Translations under genes and position numbers: made by a program
Assembly: GCA_000750105.3 (NCBI GenBank)
Contig: JPHH03000046.1
Coordinates: forward strand, 186,001 to 250,000
Source: Tolypocladium sp. Sup5 PDA-1
Lineage: Eukaryota; Ascomycota; Sordariomycetes; Hypocreales; Ophiocordycipitaceae
Length of the DNA: 64,000 nucleotides
Direction of reading: 5' to 3'
Notes under the pieces: model-generated
The model's input: the letters and a program-made list of their open reading frames with translations, nothing else
What the model was told of the DNA's origin: nothing
Databases searched by the model: none
Shown: piece after piece, positions 46,162 through 57,320 of the stretch
Layout of the letters: every line of letters starts with the position of its first letter
Numbering within the stretch: position 1 is the first letter of the stretch

Positions 46162-48785
46162 ATGAAGATTTCGTCGCTCATTGGCCTGGTCGGCCTGGCT
46201 GCGCTGTCGCATGCCTCTCGCGTCCCTCGAGACTACGATAATAATGACTACTACGTCCTCCACATCGACCCGTCAACACCGGCCGAACATATCGCTGCGC
46301 GGCTCGGCTTGGAACACGAGGGCCAGCTGAGCGAACTCACGGACCACCACATCTTCCGCGCACCCAAGGTCGAACATGACGTCGTCAAGAGGGAGATCCA
46401 AGAGCGCAGGCGAAGAAAGCGCGACCTAGGAGACCATGATGTTCTCGACAATGTCCTACTGTCCACGAAGCAGGAGGCTCGCATGCACTTGGAGAAGCGT
46501 GTGATCCCGCCACGTGCCAAGGAAGCCCTCAACTCCCGTGCAACTGGGAAGCCGGTCGCTGCGGCCGTCCAGAAGCAGTCTCAGCTCATGAAGACGCTGG
46601 ACATTGCGGATCCGATATTCGCCGACCAGTGGCATCTCTACAACACCGTTGAACTCGGCCACGATGTCAACGTCACGGGCCTGTGGCTGGAGGGCATCAC
46701 TGGCAAGAATGCGACTGTTGCTATTATCGACGACGGCCTCGACATGAACAGCCTTGATCTCAAGGACAACTACTTTGCAGAGGGCTCCTGGGACTTCAAC
46801 GACCAAGGCCCGGAGCCAAAGCCGCGGCTGTCGGACGACAGGCACGGTACCCGCTGCGCAGGCGAGGTTGCCGCGGTTCGCAACGACGTGTGTGGCCTCG
46901 GTGTTGCCTACAACTCCCGGATTGCCGGTATTCGCATTCTCAGCAAGCCCATCACCGACGCAGACGAAGCCGAAGCCATGATCTACAAGTACCAGGATAA
47001 CCAGATCTACTCTTGCTCGTGGGGACCCCGAGACGATGGAAGATCCATGGAGGCCCCTGGTGTTCTCATTCGGAGGGCAATGCTGCAGGGAATCCAAAAG
47101 GGGCGAGACGGCCTTGGGTCCATCTACGTCTTTGCCAGTGGCAACGGCGCAGCGAGCGACGACAATTGCAACTTTGATGGATATACCAACTCCATCTACA
47201 GTATTACTGTGGGCGCGGTGGACCGAGCCGGCCAGCATCCTTACTATTCGGAGCATTGCTCGGCCCAACTCGTTGTTACGTACAGCAGCGGCAGCGGTGA
47301 TTCCATTGTGAGTTGTGCACTTTGCTTGACTACCCCGTTCACAATTTGCTGACCAGACTAGCACACGACAGATGTCGGGACCAACAAATGCGCCACCGGC
47401 CACGGCGGCACCTCTGCTGCCGCCCCCCTGGCTGCCGGTATATTCGCATTGGTCATGCAGGTCCGTCCGGATCTGACCTGGAGAGATCTCCAGTACCTCG
47501 CCATGGATACGGCCCAGCCTGTCGCGGACAAGAACGCCGGATGGCAGGAGACGAAAATCGGCAAGCAATTCAGCCACGTCTTTGGGTACGGCAAGATTGA
47601 CTCTTATACGCTCGTCGAAAAGTCCAAGACCTGGCAAAAGGTCAAGCCCCAGTCCTGGTTCTTCTCGCCGTGGCTGCATGTCAGGAAGGCCATCCCCGAG
47701 GGCGAAAAGGGGCTGAGTGTCGAGTTTGACGTCACCGAGGACATGCTGAAGAAGGCAAACTTGGCACGCCTGGAGCACGTTACGGTCACGATGAATGCGG
47801 ATCACACGCGTCGTGGTGATTTGAGTGCTGATTTGATCAGCCCCGAGAACGTGATCAGCCACATTGCGACTGCTCGCAAGGACGACAGCCACAATGGTGG
47901 CTACGAGGACTGGACGTTCATGAGCGTCGCTCACTGGTAGGTTCACCACGGTGGATGCCTTGTTGGGGATATTGACTGATGCATCGTTCCAGGGGTGAAT
48001 CCGGAGTCGGCAAGTGGACCCTGATCGTCCGGGACACTGTGGAAAACGAGCACAACGGCACGTTTGTCGACTGGCACCTGAAGCTGTGGGGAGAGTCGAT
48101 CGACGCGAGCAAGGCCACACCCCTGCCCCTGCCCAACGCTGATGACGACGCGGAGCACGACAAGATCTCGTCGACGGTTACGCCACCTGCATCAACTGCG
48201 ACGGTCGCGACTAAGCCTGAAGCTACCCACGACGATACCGTTACAAAGCCGACAGACCACCCGGAACGGCCCACTAAGGCCGGGCCTAAGCCGACCGAAA
48301 CAGAGACCAGCACCGACGTGGCCCAAGAGACCACCTCGACGCCGACTTCATGGATCTCCAAGTTCCCCACGTTTGGCGCCTCCAAGACGGCCCAGATCTG
48401 GATCTACGGAGCGCTGGGCCTCATTGTTGCCTTCTGCATCGGCCTGGGCATCTACCTCTTTGTCGCCCGCCGCCGCCGCCTGAGGAACAACCCGCGCAAT
48501 AACTACGAATTCGAGCTCATCGACGAGGAGGAGCGCGACGCGCTGAAGTCGGGCGAGAAGGGCGCAGCGGGCGGCAAGAAGGGGCGCCGGACCCGGGGCG
48601 GGGAGCTGTACGACGCTTTTGCAGGCGGGAGCGACGACGACGACGAGTTTGACGAGTACAGAGACCGGTCGGCGGAGAGGCTGGACGGGGTCCTCGAGGC
48701 GGACCGGTACGTGGTGGGCGAGGAGAGCGACGATGAGGGCCACGACGAAAAGGCCGAGTCGAAACCGTTGGGCGGTAGCCGTTGA
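46162..48785 (+). CDS. kex2: Kexin, Golgi pro-protein processing protease
   Basis: Three exons, 46162-47307, 47362-47936 and 47993-48785, give 837 aa. It has a signal peptide (MKISSLIGLVGLAALSHAS), a propeptide with dibasic sites (RRRKRDLGD, HLEKRVIPP), then the subtilisin-type domain with Asp190 (IIDDGLDM), His228 (RHGTRCAGE) and Ser400 (GGTSAAAPLAAG). A P/homo-B domain follows (ADHTRRGDLSADLISP, HWGESGVGKWTLIVRD). After a Ser/Thr/Pro linker come one membrane helix at about 708-731 and an acidic cytosolic tail with possible Golgi-retrieval tyrosines (NNYEFELIDEEE). The enzyme cleaves after Lys-Arg or Arg-Arg in secreted proteins. Introns are 54 and 56 nt. It is convergent with snx4. Confidence 0.96.
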
Positions 48786-49095
48786 GGCACGGTGTAGTTG
48801 ATGGTGGCAGAGGAGGGGGAGACATTGGCGGAGTATCGTTTGGTATACCGTGGTGAAGCACATGGCCAGTACCTGCATGGAATAAAAGGAGTTTTGTCTT
48901 TGTCGTACCGCTCGTGTCCATTAGCATTATGAATAGAACTTTTGGAAGGTCTTGAATTCTCGTGCTCCATGAAGCCAAACCGGCCTCGTAATTAATGTCA
49001 TGGATTCCATCCCGACGGCTGCCTACTCGTAACGCCATAACGCCCTGCCTCGCTCATACATTCAGCCCATCCTTTGTCTATAAACGGACCCGGCA
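48786..49095. other. kex2/snx4 convergent spacer
   Basis: About 310 bp between the two stops, A/T-richer than the flanks. Nothing else seen. Confidence 0.4.
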
Positions 49096-50594
49096 TCACA
49101 TGGCTACGGCCTCGCCGCCCTCCCTTTGCATCTCCATGACGTAGTTTTCCCACAGCTCGGCGACCTCGCCGTAGAAGGCCACGTGCGCGTCGGCCAGGCC
49201 GCCGAGCTGGGCCTTGAACTCGGCACGCTTGATGCGCTCAAAGTCGGCGACCTCGCGGACGACCTCGTCGTCGAACAGGTCGCTCGTGTGGCGGGCGCGC
49301 TCGACCTCCGTCGTCAGCTCCTCGACGCGCAGCTCGAGCTTGCGGGTGCGCTCGCGGCGGGCCTGCTCGTGGTCGACGCCGCGCACGTCCTCGATCTTTG
49401 CGCGGATGAAGCCGCCGGCGCCGCCGCCGTGGCCGCCGTGGCCCGAGTGCAGGGCGTCGCGCTCGGCGGTGGACTTGTTGAGGTACTCGGTCAGCTGCTC
49501 GTAGTCGAGCTGCTTCTGCTCGCGGGCGCGGAGGAGGTTGCGCAGGGAGAGGGAGTAGGCCTGCATGTCGCGCAGGGAGCCGAGGTAGTCCTGGTCGGTG
49601 ATGTCGCGCAGCTGGCGCAGGTGGGCGGCCGTGTCCTCGACGGAGGCGGCGAAGGCGTGGACGGCGGGCTCGACGCCGGGCTCGAGGGTGATGAGCTTCT
49701 GGAACTGCTCGGCGAGGTCCTTGAGGTCCGTCTCGAGGTCGGCCTCGCGGCGGACGACGCGCGCGACCACCTTTTCGATGTGGCCGAGGTCCTCGTCGAG
49801 GCGGTCGCTCTTGTCCTTGACCTCGATGAAGCGGCGGTCGGGCTTGTGCACCTTTGTGAAGGCGTTGATGAAGGTGTCGGCGAAGTTGTCGAAGACGCCG
49901 CTGGGACCGCCGCCCTGGCCGCCCTGGCCGCCCTGGTCGCTGCCGGCGACGCTGGCGCGGGAGCTGCGGCTGCGGACCGTGGCGTTCCAGTCGGGGCTCT
50001 CGAGGAAGACGTGCAGGATGGGGGCGCGGCGCAGCGTCGGGTGCAGGGCGAGGCGGGCGAGGAAGCGCTGCAGGGAGTGGGCGCGGCGGGCGGTGAAGTC
50101 GGCGCCGAAGCGGTCGCCGCGGACGTACTCCATGCGCTGCTTGTCGGGCAGGGGCGGCACGGCGGCGGCGGGATAGTCGCGCGTGAGCTGCTTGTAGAGG
50201 AAGACGAAGTCGGTGAAGCGGCGGCGGACGGTGGTGCTTTGCTTCTGGAAGGACGGGAAGGTTGACTGGGCAAGGCGGCAGTTAGCCATGAATACATGCA
50301 CAACCACGGCGTAGAAAGGTACGGGCATACGTTGGTGGTGATGAGGTACGACACAAAGGCGTCCTTGCTTCCGTCATTCTCCTTGAGCGGCGAGCCGACG
50401 ACGCACTCGAGGCGCTCCTCGCCGAGCGCCTCCGCCTCGGCGTGCTCGATGCCCGCGCCGGCGCCCGTCGCCTCCCCGTGTCCCGGTTCCTCGCCGGGGG
50501 GCGCCGGGCGGCTCGTCTGCTCGTGGACGTGCTCGCTCCACGAGACGTTGGAGAAGGTGTTGTCCTGCCCGTGGTCCTGGTCGGTGACCGCCAT
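49096..50594 (-). CDS. snx4: Sorting nexin 4 (Atg24), PX-BAR protein
   Basis: Two exons on the minus strand, 50594-50331 and 50265-49096, give 477 aa; the intron is 65 nt (GTATGC...GCCCAG). Exon 1 is an acidic Gly/Glu-rich N-terminus leading into the PX domain. That domain continues over the junction (AFVSYLITTNSTFPSFQKQ, TTVRRRFTDFVFLYKQLTRD, PPLPDKQR, FLARLALHPTLRRAPILHVFLES) and binds PI3P. The remainder is a BAR coiled coil (KPDRRFIEVKDKSDRLDEDL onward). Family members retrieve SNAREs from endosomes and take part in selective autophagy. The G/C-rich coding sequence leaves long antisense open frames, which are shadows. The gene is tandem with mdm38. Confidence 0.94.
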
Positions 50595-51385
50595 GGTTGT
50601 GTCGGATGGCGCGGACGGCCGGCTGCTGCGTCTGTGTGTCGGAGTAGTGGACGAGCCGTAGGTAAGGAACGGGGATAGAAGAGCTGAGTGGCGACGCGAG
50701 GCGAGGTAAGGCTGCGGATGAGGTTCGAGGCTGCGACGTGGGCGATGATGCTGATGTGGGGGAGGCACAGCTGGCGGGAGCTCGGAGGGCCTCGGCGCTA
50801 GGAGGGGACATGTGGCCACCAAAACATGCACAGCTCAGCGCCCTTCTCTGCGCATGAGAAGTTGTTTAAAAAGCCAAGGCGACTAAATGCGGCGCTAGGA
50901 AGGTTTCTAGTATATGCGTCTAGCATTCTGTTTCTTTTGTTGCCGTTTGTGCTGTCCATGTCTGCAGCCTTGCAGTACCTCGCTATCCAGCCATCCGCCT
51001 GGAACGCCGCATGCGACCATGACGCAGCCCCACGACTGCACCACCACCACCAGCATCCCCAAGCATCAGTCAGCCAGCAGTTACACTCCGACAACCACAC
51101 AAATCACTCAGAGCACATCAAGCACAAGGTAGACACAAGTGAGTAACCAAAGCGCAGTCTATTTTGCCGTTCCTTCGAGAATCGAGACGTCTATGTATTT
51201 CCGCTGTCCCGCGGCCGCTTCGCCTTTTCTTGGTTGATACAACCAACCCATGCGTGTCCCAGTATGCCACCCGTCCAGTCATACATAGTGAATAAAACAA
51301 GTCGTAGAATAAATAGAGTGGGTGGTGAGCATATCGCAGTGATGGGGGCGTTTTCTCCGCTCTATCCGTCCGTGCCTCTTCTTCC
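50595..51385. other. Intergenic region upstream of snx4, downstream of mdm38
   Basis: Holds the snx4 promoter and the mdm38 3' region. No gene recognised. Confidence 0.4.
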
Positions 51386-53062
51386 TTACTGCTTTGGGTT
51401 GCTGCTGTCCTTGGCCTTGTGCTCCTCCTCGGCCGCCTTGGCCGTGTCGCGCTCGGCGTCGACCATCTCGCCAGCCGGCGACTTCTCCACGCCCGCAGCC
51501 TCGGCCGACATCTGCCGCTCCTCCTTCTCGTCAATGTCGTCGACGTCGCGGGGCGTCGCCATGCCCGTGCTCTGGCTCTCCTCGTTCTGCTCGTTCTCCT
51601 CCTCAATCAGCTCCTGCTGCTCCTTGAGCACCTCGAGCCGCTGCTTGTTGGTGGCCGCGCCCTCGGCGTTGTGCACCTCGAGCTCGATCTCGTGGAACAG
51701 CTCCTCGGGGATCGACGACAGCACGCCGATGAGCGCGTCGATCTGGCTCGAGCCCTCGCCCGACCCCTGGCCGTACATGTAGGCGTTGCTCAGGACCAGC
51801 AGCGTCGACGGCACGCCGTCCCTGAGGCGCAGGTCGAGCCACGTCTGTAGGTCCGTTCGCATCCGGGCCGGCGAGACGCTGTGTGTGCGGATGCCGCGCG
51901 CAGCGCAGGCCATCTGAAGCTCCAGCACGGTGAGGCTGTCGACGCCCTCGAAGCTGATTGCCTTGTCGTCCCGCTTAATTTGCCTCATGCGGTGGCGGAT
52001 CTGGTATCGCAGCATCATGTCGGTTCCAAAGGTGTTGAGGTTCATGTACCGGCACATGGACACCAGTTGCGGCCGCGACAGGTTGTCCAGCGTCAGGTCG
52101 TCGCGGAAGATCTTGCACACCTTGACGACGTCCTCGTCGGTGGGCGTCTCGCCCGTCGACCGCACCTTACGGAAGAAGTTGGCAAACTCCTCCTTTTGCG
52201 CCGTCGCCTGGCTCAGCGGCAGACCAGTCTCCCTAAGGGTCTGCTGCAGGAAAGTGCTGACCTCCTTGCGCGTCGATCGCAGAACGCTCGCCTTGGCGTC
52301 CTTGGACTTTTGGCCCTCAAAGGTGCTCGGCAGCATGTTGGGGAACAGCTTGAGCGCCAGGGGCAGCAGCGCCTCGCCCAGGGGCACGATGATGAAGACG
52401 GAAAAGGGAACCAGGCGGCCGAGGTCCTGGACGGTTCGCTGCAGCTGCTTGTGCTCCCTGCGCGTCAGATCGTAGCCGGCCGCCATCTTGAGCGCTAGCC
52501 TCCAGCTGATGCGGACCTCGGTGACGAGAAGCTTGCTGCCGTCCCAGTAGTGTTGTGCCTCCTTCTTGACCTTTTGCCACAGCGTCAGCTTCTTCTCCTC
52601 CCTCTCGGCCTTTGCGACCTCTTGCTTCTCTGCGAGGTCGCCCTTCTTGGCTGCCAGGTCTGCGATGGCGACCTCGGCCTTTGTCAGGCCCTCCTTCGCC
52701 GACGCATCCTTGTTTGTGACGTCGGTGTCGTCTTTCTTGGTCGCGCTGTCGTCTTTTGATAGGGGCTTCTTGGCCTGCTCGACGTTGAAGCCGGGAGGCG
52801 GGCCGGAGTTTTGCGCGTCGGACCGGTGGTGCTCGGTGCCAATCTGGCGCATGGGGAACAGGAGCGCCAGCGCAGGGACTTGGGCGTTTCGGCCGACGTG
52901 TCGCGCGAGGAGGGCCGGCGAGAGGCCTCGGGATAGGTGCCTGGCTAAGGTGCAGCGTGTCAGTGATGGACAACCCAGTTGCTTCGCTGCGAAGCGCTCA
53001 CCATTCCCCAGCAAGGGGTTGCGAGCAGCCGCCCTCCGGGCAACGGCGGACGAGGCGCTCAT
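51386..53062 (-). CDS. mdm38: LETM1-family mitochondrial protein Mdm38
   Basis: Two exons on the minus strand, 53062-53002 and 52944-51386, give 539 aa. The 57-nt intron (GTGAGC, CACTGAC branch, CTTAG) is in frame without a stop, so the unspliced frame is also open. Splicing yields an ordinary presequence (MSASSAVARRAAARNPLLGNARHLSR). After an Ala/Lys/Asp-rich segment come LTLWQKVKKEAQHYWDGSKLL, the LETM1 membrane helix (LVPFSVFIIVPLGEALLPLAL) and the ribosome-binding-like region (FRDDLTLDNLSRPQLVSMCRYM, LRYQIRHRMRQIKRDD). The C-terminus is an acidic coiled coil. The protein takes part in inner-membrane K+/H+ balance and in membrane insertion of mitochondrially made proteins. Confidence 0.94.
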   Translation of the reverse strand: MSASSAVARRAAARNPLLGNGERFAAKQLGCPSLTRCTLARHLSRGLSPALLARHVGRNAQVPALALLFPMRQIGTEHHRSDAQNSGPPPGFNVEQAKKPLSKDDSATKKDDTDVTNKDASAKEGLTKAEVAIADLAAKKGDLAEKQEVAKAEREEKKLTLWQKVKKEAQHYWDGSKLLVTEVRISWRLALKMAAGYDLTRREHKQLQRTVQDLGRLVPFSVFIIVPLGEALLPLALKLFPNMLPSTFEGQKSKDAKASVLRSTRKEVSTFLQQTLRETGLPLSQATAQKEEFANFFRKVRSTGETPTDEDVVKVCKIFRDDLTLDNLSRPQLVSMCRYMNLNTFGTDMMLRYQIRHRMRQIKRDDKAISFEGVDSLTVLELQMACAARGIRTHSVSPARMRTDLQTWLDLRLRDGVPSTLLVLSNAYMYGQGSGEGSSQIDALIGVLSSIPEELFHEIELEVHNAEGAATNKQRLEVLKEQQELIEEENEQNEESQSTGMATPRDVDDIDEKEERQMSAEAAGVEKSPAGEMVDAERDTAKAAEEEHKAKDSSNPKQ

Positions 53063-53961
53063 GGCGGTAGAGAACGTTTAGGGGGTGTTCGGGGGGGTTG
53101 TGTAAGGAGCGACAGTCGGTTACGCTGACATGGGGGCGTCGGTGGTTCAATATGGGGGTCGAGAAAAGGAAAGAAGAAGAAGAGGCGATGGTGTTTGATG
53201 GAGATGGTCAGCGAATGCGCCGGCGAAGTCCCTGAATGTCATATTCGCGGGCTCCACGGATGGGCCATGGACTGGACCCCCAAAAACGGAACCCGGCGAT
53301 AAGATTCCGTGCCGAGAGATCCAGCCGCGGTACGTACCGTTCGTTGAGGTCACGTGAAGGCCCACACTCCGTTAACCCGTCAAGCCCGTTCGGCGTTGAG
53401 CGGCGATTCTTGACCTTGCAAACGCATCCACTGCCTCACTCATCAGTTCTCATTCTCAGTTCTCACGTCTCGATGCGCACGGCAAACATACGTCATCGGC
53501 AGGTTCAAATTGCAGTGCTTTGTTTCAGCTGCCTGCAGGCGCTGAAGAAAGCGGATCGAATCGGGTTTTGCCGTTATGGAGCAGCAAATCCTCGAGTGAC
53601 ACAAGGCCTGCCTTGCCTGCCTCCAACAAGATCAATCCAAATCTGCAGACAACTCGCCCGCGTCAACTCATACAGCATTCCATCTCCCCGTGACTGTACG
53701 AGGTGTCTGAGTCGCCGTGCAGCGCGGCGGCGGCTACTCTGCCTCCAGCCTGTCGTCGAGAGCCTCAGCGCGAGGTACTAGCCCACCACGTAGCTCTGGC
53801 TGAGAGTTTGGATGAGAAGACGGCTTGCTTGTACCACCCCAGGTTATGGGCCGCCATGAACAGTTCTTGCGCTTTGAACAAAGACCGGTACAAGACAATA
53901 GCAGCGGAACCAAATTACCATGAAGATCAAACACGACTTGAGTGACTGCCTGACGAGAGAA
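53063..53961. promoter_or_regulatory. mdm38 upstream region with GTCACGTGA
   Basis: Contains GTCACGTGA at 53349-53357, about 290 bp upstream of the mdm38 start, the same CACGTG core as in the atp4/noc4 promoter. No gene recognised. The left part is the mdm38 promoter; the right part is downstream of the membrane-protein gene. Confidence 0.45.
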
Positions 53962-54848
53962 TCAACCCCCATTCATGCCCTTCTTCCAACCGTCCCTCCA
54001 GCTGCCCTTGATCATCTGCACCGAGAGTGTTTTCTGCCACGCCGCCGAGTCGTACACGTATCTGATCTCCTCTGGCGTGAAGTTGTCGCGCTTGAGCTTG
54101 GACAAGTGGTAGCACTGCACAAGACAGCTAAGTCTGCAGCCTGGTGAGCATGCTAGCCACTTCGGCTCGGGGGAGGACTAGACTCACAGTGCCGCAAACG
54201 AAAAGCAGGTGCAGAAAATAGCCGCCCCGAACACAGACGACGCGTACGTCTCCGGATGGCACGGGCCGGAGGTGTGCTTGCCGCAGCGGTACGTGATCGC
54301 ATCGGGGTCCCCCTCGTCGTTGTTCTCCCTGGTGAGGACAATCATGTCGAGACAGGTCGCGACCGCGGCCACCCACATGACGGGCGATGCAACGAGGAGG
54401 GCGACGTACCACCCGGCCGGCCTCGTCGTCGTCGGCGAGGCGGGTTTCATGGCAAAGTGCGCGAGCAGCAGCAAGACGTTGAGGCTGGCCTGGATACCCG
54501 GAGTTAGTATGACCGTGTAGCACAAGTGTATGAGCCACCTACACAGGCGATGTTGTACCCGGCGAGCGGCAGAACCGATGGGATGTCCGCGCCGACGGCG
54601 ACGACGCGCCCCGCGGAGCCGAGCACGAAGATGCTGAGGAACCACCGGAGGAGCCCAAACAGGTTGGCGTTGCTGTACACTCTTGTGATTCTGTGCGCGA
54701 GGGCCCTGTCCTCGGGCCGGGGCGCCGACAGGGGCGCCGACCGGGAAGCCTCCTTGTCGGCTGCCGGGTCCGGGTCCGGACCTGTGGCCGGGTACGTTGG
54801 TCGCAGGTCCGGCAGGAGGCCTCTTCCCGATTCATCACGCCGGCCCAT
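53962..54848 (-). CDS. Four-helix (MARVEL-like) membrane protein, function unknown
   Basis: Three exons on the minus strand, 54848-54543, 54489-54188 and 54127-53962, give 257 aa; introns are 53 and 60 nt with GTAGGT and GTGAGT donors. Residues 1-55 are hydrophilic and Pro/Asp-rich. Four membrane segments follow: LFGLLRWFLSIFVLGSAG, PLAGYNIACASLNVLLLLA (spanning the first splice), WYVALLVASPVMWVAAVA and FGAAIFCTCFSFAALCLV (running into the second splice). A loop before the last helix holds CGKHTSGPCHP. The C-terminal tail is cytosolic and basic (KGSWRDGWKKGMNGG). The topology resembles fungal MARVEL-like proteins, but I cannot name the family. Confidence 0.7.
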
Positions 54849-55816
54849 ATCGCGCAAATGCTGCTTTAGTCCCCTGATGGTATGTCCGCTGATGTTGACC
54901 GCCGTGCGCTACGTTGTTGCGCGGCCTCGCGAAGTCTGCGCGTGTGCAAAGGAGACAATGGGTCTTGACATGTCAACGCGCAACGCAGTTTTGGAGGCCG
55001 CCACAGGGAGCGTCAGCCTCGGCCATGCTCACATGACTGGACGTCCGTTCGGCAGTCTCCCCAGATTGTGGCCTTGGCGGTTGCGAGTCCTGGCGCCGTT
55101 AACCGTTTCCAGTTTTTTATTAAGCTTAATTTGTCTTGGCGGGTCTAGCCGCCATCACACCTCTCTCTGCCCTGCCTGCCAATCTCGGCGGCTATTGACG
55201 CCGCCTTCGTCGTCGACTACCGTCTCCGGCCAGCCGCACACCCTCCACATCACCCTCCACATCACCCCGGAGCTCAACCTGGTCTCTTTCCGAACACCAG
55301 TGACCGACCATGTCGAGCAGCTCTTAACACAAGCAGCCTGCATGGGTACAGCTGAGTTTAGAAGTGCAGGGCCTGCCTTTGGGAAGACGCTGCGGCAACA
55401 ATCGCTACCGTGAGAACATGGAGAGAAGATCCCGTGCGAAAAATGCAACGCTACTTTCTCGCATACGTTGCGAGATCAGCTTATGCTAATCAACGCTCTG
55501 TTGGCCCTCGGGTTGCTTTTCAGCTCCCCGGTACAAGGATGTACGACCAACGATATCTGCCACCTGTCACATCCAGAAATCTACGCCTATATACGCCACT
55601 ACCAGCAACATCTGCTGGCGTGGTGCATTCCACTTTTGCTTGGCCCGTTTGGCCAACATGATACCACCATGCTCGATGTAGCCTTGACGAAGCCGGTGTC
55701 TATGCTGCGTTTGCCTGTAGAGCCTTGCAGTGGCGTTTTGGGCTGTGCTAGGATTAGATTCACCATTCAAGGTGTCCCGCCGCCTGAATCTCTCCCAGGC
55801 GGTTTCGACGTTTGTG
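54849..55816. other. Intergenic region
   Basis: No gene accepted. A 123-codon plus frame at 55468-55839 contains a short hydrophobic start (LINALLALGLLFSSPVQG) but no domain and poor codon bias. CCTCCACATCACCCTCCACATCACC forms a short tandem repeat at about 55240-55268. Confidence 0.4.
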
Positions 55817-56170
55817 CTATTTCTGATCCTCGTAGTTGAATGGCGGGAATGGTCGCCACTTCTCAACGTCGAACTCTGCATAGTTCCTCTCTTTGCTTTT
55901 GGATCCAGCCTCGTCACCGCGATCCTCACCTGTGAAGCTTCCTGCTGTATAGTTGCGTGTCGTCTCATGGTGCCCTCGTGTTACCGGACTCGCTGAGTCT
56001 GATCGAGACTCTTCACCGCTCTCTGTTTCTGGGTTGATCTTCGCATGGGTGTTGCGCGTGGGGCTTTGCTCGAACGAATCCAGAACTTGTCGTGGCCATT
56101 TACCCTTGTCTGTGAGGGTGCTTTGGCCATCGCCGCGGACTCTGTAGTCAGTTGCTGCCCTGTCGCTCAT
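55817..56170 (-). CDS. Small hydrophilic hypothetical protein
   Basis: A 117-codon single-exon frame with a good start context (CCAACCATGA). The product is almost free of hydrophobic residues, rich in Arg, Asp, Glu, Ser and Thr, and ends with WRPFPPFNYEDQK. No domain is recognised, and it is probably disordered. It lies 130 bp downstream of the EI24-like gene on the same strand. Length and composition leave open that it is not translated. Confidence 0.4.
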   Translation of the reverse strand: MSDRAATDYRVRGDGQSTLTDKGKWPRQVLDSFEQSPTRNTHAKINPETESGEESRSDSASPVTRGHHETTRNYTAGSFTGEDRGDEAGSKSKERNYAEFDVEKWRPFPPFNYEDQK

Positions 56171-56302
56171 GGTTGGTCTGGCTGCCTTTGAGAAAGGTAC
56201 AGTGGCGGAAGGGCTTCCCTCCCTAGCTAATCTACCGTGACCCCATTACACTGGCAGTGAAATAACCGAATAAATAAATTGAGACCAAATTAATATCTTT
56301 TA

Positions 56303-57320
56303 CTATATGTCGGATTTCTGAATGGCTTCTGACTGATCTCGTCTCCTCTCGGCTATCTCCATCTTCGCTGCCCATGTCGCAGAGGCCGCTGCATTGGTCA
56401 AAGAGAAATAATAGGATAGGACAGGAACGAGCTCAAGAGCAAGAGAAACCATGCCAAACCAAGTGTCCTCCAAATTGAAGCGCGTCAGTATTCTGTCCTG
56501 TTCAACTCGTGATAAATTGCGTAGCCGAAACCATCTTGTCCAAAGGAACCTTCTTAATCGGCGCCCACACAATATAAAGAAGACCGGCACTCCAAGATAT
56601 GGTATGAGAAGAAGCGGAAGGTAGAAGGCAATTTGGTAGCCGAGCGCTTTCAACAAGATATCCCGCTTCCAAGGGAAAAATTGAGGAAAGTCAACGAGTT
56701 GAAGGAGGCTCCATGGCTGGTACGTATATGTTGACTTCAGGGTAGAGAGTGCCTGAACCACATTCGGCATGCCTGTCTTTATTTCTCGAGAAGTTGAGAC
56801 AACATCGTGCAAGGAATACTTGAGAAGTACTGCCTGTTTTAGTGGAAGAAAGTCAGCTGAACTTGGCCTCTCAACATGCCTGACATATCTATTCTCAGCT
56901 TACATCGAATATGTCGGTCCGAGGCTTGTCTATCAGGCAGTATATAGGATTTAGCAACTGAATTATGGCAATATTTTCAGCCAAAGTCAGCGTCAAGGCA
57001 CTTAGCCAAGCGCTTTGCCCATGGTACAAGTACTCGGAGAGGAAGATGTACTGTCGAGGAAAGGCATATTGGATGAAAACTGGAGATATGGCCATGCTCA
57101 TCATAACCGAAATGAGAACACTCGCGTTGAATAGGAATGGACGCCGGAATCCTTCGCTGACGAGTACAAGCCAGATACCACGGAGAGGGTACAAAGCAGC
57201 AGTGACCATTTTGCCGATGGAGTGTAGAATGGATTGAGAGTCTTGCCGAGTCCGTAAGCTATCCTGAGCATTCTGGGAAGCGTCTATTGCGGGGGTTATA
57301 CATAATTCATTTGGTGACAT
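56303..57320 (-). CDS. EI24/Lds1-like multi-pass membrane protein
   Basis: Two exons on the minus strand, 57320-56904 and 56833-56303, give about 315 aa; the 70-nt intron is GTAAGC...AAACAG. After a hydrophilic N-terminus comes TAALYPLRGIWLVLVSEGFRRPFLF, the entry pattern of the fungal EI24/outer-spore-wall (Lds/Rrt8) group. Hydrophobic segments follow: ASVLISVMMSMAISPVFI, ALTLTLAENIAIIQLLNPIY, QIAFYLPLLLIPYLGVPVFFI and GMVSLALELVPVLSYYF. The tail is charged (KMEIAERRRDQSEA). Relatives sit in the ER or lipid droplets and some act in spore-wall formation. The sequence is clearly more A/T rich than the housekeeping genes nearby, which may point to relaxed selection or a different origin. Confidence 0.65.

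Noticed and set aside
46456..48120. 554-codon minus-strand open frame
   Set aside because: Exactly antisense to kex2, including its introns; the kexin catalytic triad proves the plus strand.
49126..50265. 379-codon plus-strand open frame
   Set aside because: Antisense shadow of the G/C-rich snx4 exon; Val/Leu/Gly/Asp-only composition.
55468..55839. 123-codon frame with a signal-peptide-like start
   Set aside because: Weak codon bias, no domain, and partly antisense to the small hypothetical gene; insufficient support.
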